64,000 bases of DNA, taken from positions 33,160,580-33,224,579 of the forward strand of contig NC_088678.1 of NCBI RefSeq assembly GCF_950023065.1, in the 5' to 3' direction. This DNA is from Planococcus citri (Eukaryota; Arthropoda; Insecta; Hemiptera; Pseudococcidae). The notes below the pieces were generated by a model that made no database searches, was not told the DNA's origin, and was given only the letters and a program-made list of their open reading frames with translations. Made by a program: the position numbers and the translations under genes. This document shows, piece by piece, positions 57,334 to 64,000 of this stretch (the stretch's first letter is position 1; each line of letters starts with the position of its first letter).

Positions 57334-59984
57334 CCTCAGTTTCCTCACCTCAACGTTGCATTCTAGGAAGCTAATTTTTGAATAATTTTAATTTCCTGTT
57401 GATTGGCTTTTGATTTGACTTTATCGTACCCAAACCAAGCTTAAATACCGAATTATGCATATACGAGTATCGAGTACAATAGACATGCAAAATATTGATG
57501 GATTTCGACTCCTGCGGTTTCAAAACGGATTTTTTGATTGGTCCCTCTCCCAGTTTCACATGTACAAGCCTTATTTCTCCTTTGTTCTAAGGAAAATCAG
57601 GCTATAAAAGTTACTATCTACTTATTACATTGTAAAATTTTAAAAAAAAATTGTTTCAGTTTTAATATTGATTTCGATAAATATAAATTAAATATTACTT
57701 ATGTACGTATCTGTGACGTTGGCTGCATTTGCCGTTGACATGATGTGCTTCTAATGTGCTCGATATGATTTTGCTTGAGATTCTGTAGGAGTTACACGAA
57801 TTTTTGAACCTCAGACTCCACATTAGATGTAAAAAGTAACTACCATTTTAAACCATAGACCCGTAAAATCTTGATAAAAATCGACGATTTCAATTTAGAA
57901 ACTGGTTTAAGGTCGACTACTGGATCCGAAATGATGATAAAAATACAAGGAATTCAATAAAATGCCGTTCAGACGAATAATCACTCGTAAACAGCGCGAA
58001 AAAAGCGACAAAAATGCTCCAAAAATGACAAAAAACGAACATTTTGGGTAAAATATGACGTGAAAAAAAATACACGGTCCAATTAGAACGCGTCATTGCC
58101 GCTAATGTAGCGAAATACACATTTACACAAGGGAGGACACCAGAAAACGAATACTTAGATCAATGGTAAATTTAAGTCGGTGGATTTCAACAAAATTTAG
58201 CAAAGACCTACATTATATTTTGAGTAGAAAGTTATCCACAAAAAATTATAGCTCCCGAGGTGTCCCCGAAAGAAGGACGATATGGACCCTCAAAGAGGGT
58301 ATATTTTCGAAAAAATCGTGGTTCTTTCGCTCTAGCCCCATCCGATCTTTTCTGGAAAAAAATGACTCAGTCCCAAACAAAAGTATCTAGAGGTATATCG
58401 TTTTTGAAACTGAGGAAACAGTGTGGAATACGGCGGTGCCAATTTTTTAGTCATTATTGCCAATTTCAATGAATCAGCAAATATTCATGAGTTCATGACT
58501 ATTTTTTTCGATTTTTAAAAAATGGCAATGATGATTTAAAAAACTGGCAACACTGCACTCTAAAATATTTTTCAGTTTCAGAAATGATATCTTTCAGTAT
58601 TTAGACACAAATAATGCGAAATATTTGGGAAGAGAAAATTTCAAAACAGGAATTCATCCAAAAATAAGCGATTTTCAAATTTTCAACCGCTCAGTAGAAC
58701 CCTAAAAATGGTCTCAGATTTTGACGGCAATAGCATAGAACGATGCGGAATCTCAAATAATATGTACTTTCATTTTGAACTCGGCCATTTCCCTCAAAAA
58801 CAGGCTGGGTGGTAAGAGTGAAAAACCTACGAATTTTTTGAAAAAATCCCTCTTTGAGAGCCTATGTCTTGACTGCAAGGACACCTCCAAGCTAAAAAAT
58901 TTTGTGGGTAACTTACAACTCAAAATTAAAATCTCTGCTAAATGTGGTCAGAAACCGTTGTCTTTGTTTTTTGGATTGGTGAGGAGGATCTACCACAATA
59001 CATGGGTATTATTTAAAATAATACGTACCTTAGGAAGAAAAAAAGAACTTACATTTCCCCCCAAAATCAAGAAGTAGCAAATACCCCGATCACCACGTCC
59101 AACTGCGCATTAAAAATGAATTGGAACTATCCAAGTAAGGTAAGTAAGTAAGCGAATGATTCAACAACTGATAAAGCTTAGAAATAAATCGATTGTCGAT
59201 TTTGTAAAATCTATTTTTAAAAAAATAGAAAATACAAACAACCCTTTAATAAACTCGACTATCTTGTTCTAGAGCCAACTACCTTTAATTTTCTCTCGCA
59301 TTATTTACATTTTTCCAAGTATTTCTCGTAATCATTATTAATGCAGCAAATCTCGTCCAATTTGCACCATAAAAGTTAGGAACGAATAAAAAAAATAAAG
59401 AACGCCAATGCATTCGGGAAATTATACTACCACGTCATCAAATTACCACCAAAGAAAGAATAAGAAATCCGCCTTTAGATGTGCGAGAAATATATGTATA
59501 AGGGTACGGTTATTCTTTTAAAAATGAAATTTACATAATGCATTGGAAATAATCCAAAATGAGAAAAATGATTTATCAAATACACGGCGAAACCATGGTA
59601 TAGCGTGCATTAGTAGTGCAATTAATCTCGTTTAATTGCAGGTGGTTCTCGGGTGTATAATTCATTCAATTACGGTGAATTTAGAGCTATACCTTCACCA
59701 AGTCGTAAGTCGGCTGTACGTTTACAACAAGTAAAGCACATATCGTCGAGCATCGAGTATGCGTTTTCTGCAAAAAAAAAAAAAAAAAAAACACGACGAT
59801 GCACGCGAATAGTGCCACGACGACGTTAATCACGAACCTGGTTTTTATGAAAAATTTTGCCGAGTAGTTTTGCAGGATGCATTGAAAATTTTCTACGATT
59901 TTTTTCAGAGGAAATCAGGAGTGTTTTTTTTAAATTGAAGGAGCAGACGACGGTTTCAAAAAATGTCCCTATTGACAATGAATT
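57334..59984. other. AT-rich intergenic sequence, no gene supported
   Basis: The 100-codon plus frame at 58775-59077 contains a Lys-rich helical stretch with several Cys (LCLDCKDTSKLK, then SAKCGQKPL) but no family match. The overlapping frames at 58163-58472 are weak. An A19 tract lies at about 59772-59790. I see no exon chain. Confidence 0.4.
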
Positions 59985-60310
59985 TTACTAGCATAATGCT
60001 AGCATAAGTAGCATAAGAGTAGCATGACTAGCAGATTTTGGTAGCACCTGTTCAAAATGGTGCAACCGATGCTATCATGTTGCTAGAATAATGCTAGCAA
60101 GTGGGTGGTCATGAAAGTCACGAAAAGTCGTGAAAAAGTCAATTTCGTGAAGAGTATATCATTTTCTAAGTTCATCTTTAGGCATTATTTCAATGCTAGG
60201 AAAATGCTAGCATAATCCTTGTGACAAGCTATCATAGAATGCTAGCATGGCTGATGAGCTAGCATAATATGTACTAGTAAAGAATGCTAGCATTATGCTA
60301 GCTTTGATTT
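59985..60310. repeat. Cluster of ATGCTAGCAT palindromes
   Basis: Eight GCTAGC hexamers lie within about 320 bp, most as AATGCTAGCAT or ATGCTAGCATAAT, with further near-copies (ATGCTAGGAAAATGCTAGC, AGTAGCATGACTAGCA). Spacing is irregular, so it is not a simple tandem array. A GTCACGAAAAGTCGTGAAA stretch interrupts it at about 60117-60140. It could be a decayed minisatellite or a set of binding sites. Confidence 0.7.
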
Positions 60311-60349
60311 GCTAGCAAAGGCTATAGGTGGATAAGTATGGTGAATTTG

Positions 60350-63300
60350 CCCCCGAGAGCTTCAGGGTTGATATTTGCATGGAAGGTTGGTACCCTTGAG
60401 CACCTTCCGTCACGAAAGTTTCAGACCCCCCGGACCCCCCGTTTTTGAGAAACCCCCCCCTTTTCTAAAATTACAATAAAAATTTTTTTCTCAGCCGCAT
60501 GTGAACCGATTTTTTTAATTTTTTGGTATGTTGTAAACATCCATAAGAGGCATCCCCACAAAAAATTTCAACCCCCTCCCCCCATATTTTCCCCTCAAAA
60601 TGGCGTTTTTTAGTTTTGTTTGCCCGTTTTAGCAATGATCATGATTCGGCACAAAAATGCGAATAGCATTTTTAAATGTATTTTTGACTCCTACAAAACA
60701 TATATTTTTTTCAAAAAAAAATTTTTGGTGGGCCGTGGTCAAAAATTGAAAAAACCAACAGAGAGGGTTAAAAATGGATTCTGGTGTAAATCATTGTTCT
60801 TGGTAAACAAGGTGTCGTTTCCATATGAATCGAACCCCCCGAACACGAATATGACGCCCAATCTTATGCTACCCTCATCCACACCCCTCCAGCGCCTCTG
60901 CCCCCTTCTCAATTTTTACTATATCAAAAATTCAGCTATTTTCGTAATATTGGTGTCGTTTCCAAATGAATCGAACCCCCCGAACATGAATATGACGTCC
61001 AATTTTACGCTACCCTCATCCACACCCCTCCAGTGCCTTAGCCCCCACCTCAGTTCCTACCTACTATATTAAATATTGAGCTATTTTCATAATGTTGGTA
61101 TCGTTTCCATATGAATCGAACCCTCCGAACACAAATATGAATTCCAATTTTTTGCTACCCTCATCCACACCCCTCCCCAGTGCGTCTACCCCGACTCAAT
61201 TTTCACTATATTGAAAGTTCAGATATTTTCGTAATGTTGGTATTGGTTCCATATGAGTCTAACACTCCGAACACGAATATGACGTCCAATTTTACGCTAC
61301 TCTCATCCACACCCCTCGAGTGCCTCTGCCCCAACTCAATTTTCACTATATATTGAAAGTTCAGATATTTTCAAAATGTTGGTGTCGTTTCCATATGAAT
61401 CTAACACCCCGAATACGAATATGAAGTCCAATTTTATGCTAACCTCAACCACAACCCTATACAGTGCCTCCGCCCCCACCTAAACCATAAATGTTTTCAC
61501 CAACTCTGATCAATCTTCTACAAATAATTACTCGGGTTGTTATTACTTTTAAAAGTATGTTTCGCGAAGGTTGAAAACTCGAAAAACAATGACCATCGCA
61601 CTATGGGCCAGGAGACCCCCTAAAACGCGCGTAATTCAATATTTTATCCCAGTATAGATATATATAAGAAAAAGTCATTGATCCTTATGTTTTTGAGGTC
61701 GTAGAATCCGAATTTGGCAAAAAAAATTTCGTGGGGTGGGGGGGGTGAGGCGTCAGAGGGGGGAGAAATGAAAAATTTGTGCATATCAACGTGCGATACA
61801 TCGATATGTATGTTTTTGAGGTCGCAGAATCCGAATCTGATGATATTTTTTTCGTTTAGGTGGGGGGTGAGGCGTTGGAGGGGGAGAAATGAAAAATTTG
61901 AGCATATCAGCGTTCGATACATCGATATGTATGTTTTTGAGGTCGTAGAATCCGAATTTGGTAATATTTTTTTGGTGGGGTGGAGGGGTGAAGCGTTAGA
62001 GGGAGGAGAAATGAAAATTGTTTTTTCCACAATTAATTTTTCAAAGTGACCGTTTTTTACATGACGTTGATTTTCGTGTTTCTATGAAAACTATCGAATT
62101 CCGTCGAATTCCGCGTACTTTTCGACTTGGACAGGTTCAGTAGTATGTGCGGAATAGGAATGCATGATTTTTGGGTGCCTCCAGGTGCCCCGAGGTTTTT
62201 TATGATTTTTAATTTTCAAAAATACATAATTTTGATGAAAATCGCTCCAAACGCACACACGTGAATTTTTCTCTTCCCTCCAAATACATACTTCATCCCC
62301 CCTACACCCCCCAACCAAAAAAAAAATCGAATTCGGATTGTACGACCTCAAAAACATGCATTTCGATGTATCAAACGTTGATATGTTCAAAAAACCTCGG
62401 GGCACCTGGGGGCACCCAAAAATCATGCATTCCTATTCCGCACATACTACTGAACCTGTCCAAGTCGAAAAGTACGCGGAATTCGACGGAATTCGATAGT
62501 TTTCATAGAAACACGAAAATCAACGTCATGTAAAAAACGGTCACTTTGAAAAATTAATTTTGGAAAAAACAATTTTCATTTCTCCTCCCTCTAACGCTTC
62601 ACCCCTCCACCCCACCAAAAAAATATCACCAAATTCGGATTCTACGACCTCAAAAACATACATATCGATGTATCGAACGTTGATATGCTCAAATTTTTCA
62701 TTTCTCCCCCTCCAACGTCTCACCCCCCACCTAAACGAAAAAAATATCATCAGATTCGGATTCTGCGACCTCAAAAACATACATATCGATGTATCGCACG
62801 TTGATATGCACAAATTTTTCATTTCTCCCCCCTCTGACGCCTCACCCCCCCCACCCCACGAAATTTTTTTTGCCAAATTCGGATTCTACGACCTCAAAAA
62901 CATAAGGATCAATGACTTTTTCTTATATATATCTATACTGGGATAAAATATTGAATTACGCGCGTTTTAGGGGGTCTCCTGGCCCACAGTGCATCGCAAG
63001 GTTCAAACTTTAACATTCAAGTTTCGAGGTTTCCATTCGTGCCAAAATGACACCCAGCATTATGAAAATAGGTTTAGCATTTCAAATAATAAAAATTGTC
63101 GAGCTGGCTGTAGCCTGAAAGGCGATGGATGAGAGTAGAGCTAAATTGGACTTCATATTCGTGTTCGGGGTATTCGACTCATATAGAACCGACACCAACA
63201 TTATGAAAATATCTGAACTTTCAATATAGTGAAAATTGAGTTGGGGGCAGACGCACTGGGGAGGGGTGTGGATGAGGGTAGCAAAAAATTGGAATTCATA

Positions 63301-64000
63301 TTTGTGTTCGGAGGGTTCGATTCATATGGAAACGATACCAACATTATGAAAATAGCTCAATATTTAATATAGTAGGTAGGAACTGAGGTGGGGGCTAAGG
63401 CACTGGAGGGGTGTGGATGAGGGTAGCGTAAAATTGGACGTCATATTCATGTTCGGGGGGTTCGATTCATTTGGAAACGACACCAATATTACGAAAATAG
63501 CTGAATTTTTGATATAGTAAAAATTGAGAAGGGGGCAGAGGCGCTGGAGGGGTGTGGATGAGGGTAGCATAAGATTGGGCGTCATATTCGTGTTCGGGGG
63601 GTTCGATTCATATGGAAACGACACCTTGTTTACCAAGAACAATGATTTACACCAGAATCCATTTTTAACCCTCTCTGTTGGTTTTTTCAATTTTTGACCA
63701 CGGCCCACCAAAAATTTTTTTTTGAAAAAAATATATGTTTTGTAGGAGTCAAAAATACATTTAAAAATGCTATTCGCATTTTTGTGCCGAATCATGATCA
63801 TTGCTAAAACGGGCAAACAAAACTAAAAAACGCCATTTTGAGGGGAAAATATGGGGGGAGGGGGTTGAAATTTTTTGTGGGGATGCCTCTTATGGATGTT
63901 TACAACATACCAAAAAATTAAAAAAATCGGTTCACATGCGGCTGAGAAAAAAATTTTTATTGTAATTTTAGAAAAGGGGGGGTTTCTCAAAAACGGGGGG
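60350..64000. mobile_element. Giant fold-back palindrome, over 3.6 kb, cut by the window end
   Basis: The sequence from about 60430 to 61500 returns as its reverse complement at about 63110-64000, and 61604-62200 returns at 62390-62985, around a central stretch of about 190 bp near 62295. The two halves have slightly different symmetry axes (about 62218 outside, 62295 inside), so an indel or nested insertion separates them. Evidence for near identity is that 150-codon frames at 60620-61072 plus and 63364-63816 minus encode the same product. The 128-codon frames at 61644-62030 minus and 62560-62946 plus also differ at one residue. These frames are mirror by-products. The right arm runs past 64000. 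Confidence 0.9.
60811..61500. repeat. Tandem units of about 140 bp in the palindrome arm
   Basis: Units containing TCGTTTCCATATGAATCGAA, CCGAACACGAATATGACG, ACCCTCATCCACACCCCTCC and a CTATATTGAAA-type tail begin at about 60811, 60950, 61094, 61234 and 61378 (intervals 139-144). Their complements recur on the other arm (about 63130-63610). The CGAACACGAATATGACG word is shared with the fold-back element at 18384-19991. Confidence 0.85.

Noticed and set aside
60620..61072. 150-codon open frame, with an identical partner on the other strand at 63364-63816
   Set aside because: The two are the mirror images expected from palindrome arms, and their sequence is made of translated tandem repeats with no protein motif.
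61644..62946. Pairs of 111- and 128-codon frames on both strands
   Set aside because: They lie on opposite strands of the same palindromic repeat and encode repeated phrases; they are symmetry by-products.

Overview
This window looks like intergenic and repeat-dominated DNA from an AT-rich arthropod nuclear genome. The signs are spliced genes with GT/AG introns, tRNA-derived SINE heads, many terminal-inverted-repeat elements, satellite arrays, long homopolymer tracts and frequent TACGAG and TAGGTACCTA words. A sap-feeding hemipteran (aphid, mealybug or scale-insect type) is my best guess, but this rests only on word usage and repeat style. There are no bacterial operons, ribosome-binding sites or CRISPR arrays.

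The one clear genic region is 27.3-32.4 kb, on the minus strand. It holds an intact 803-codon CACTA/EnSpm-like transposase (29996-32407). Downstream on the same strand lies a second, spliced gene (exons between 28613 and 27316) whose product has the N-terminal layout and first helix of DUF4806 proteins, a charged linker and a nuclear-localisation-like basic stretch. Its DUF4806 domain is cut short by a stop four codons into the last recognisable exon. I read the pair as a two-protein DNA transposon, with the transposase intact and the partner apparently truncated. I did not find its terminal repeats.

Region by region. At 0-10 kb there are short degenerate repeats, a TA-flanked MITE (2642-3247), a 1.2-kb near-perfect palindrome (3509-4705), an old inverted repeat (6385-7345), a CpG-rich pocket (7870-8340) and a TIR element with TIRs of about 140 bp (8984-9895). 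At 10-14.5 kb there are frame-broken coiled-coil coding remnants, a hAT-like element and a palindromic element with a T31 run. At 15.8-21 kb there is a satellite of roughly 410-430-bp units, split by a 1.6-kb fold-back insertion. At 21-27 kb there is a half-copy of a large fold-back family, a 223-bp duplication, a TIR element and a strongly A-skewed tract. At 27-32.4 kb is the transposon gene pair. At 33.6-37.6 kb there are arrays of 303-, 228- and 109-bp units and a tRNA-like SINE head. At 37.9-50.1 kb there are a few unrecognised, mostly broken coding-like segments and several palindromic MITEs. At 50-60 kb there are more palindromes, an unusual perfect 40-bp hairpin, and a hAT-like element holding a 160-bp tandem array. 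At 60.35 kb to the window end is one arm-to-arm palindrome of more than 3.6 kb, with internal tandem repeats.

Apart from the transposon genes, nothing here can be called a confident protein-coding gene. Many open frames are mirror-image pairs inside palindromes, which is what inverted repeats produce and is not evidence of genes.
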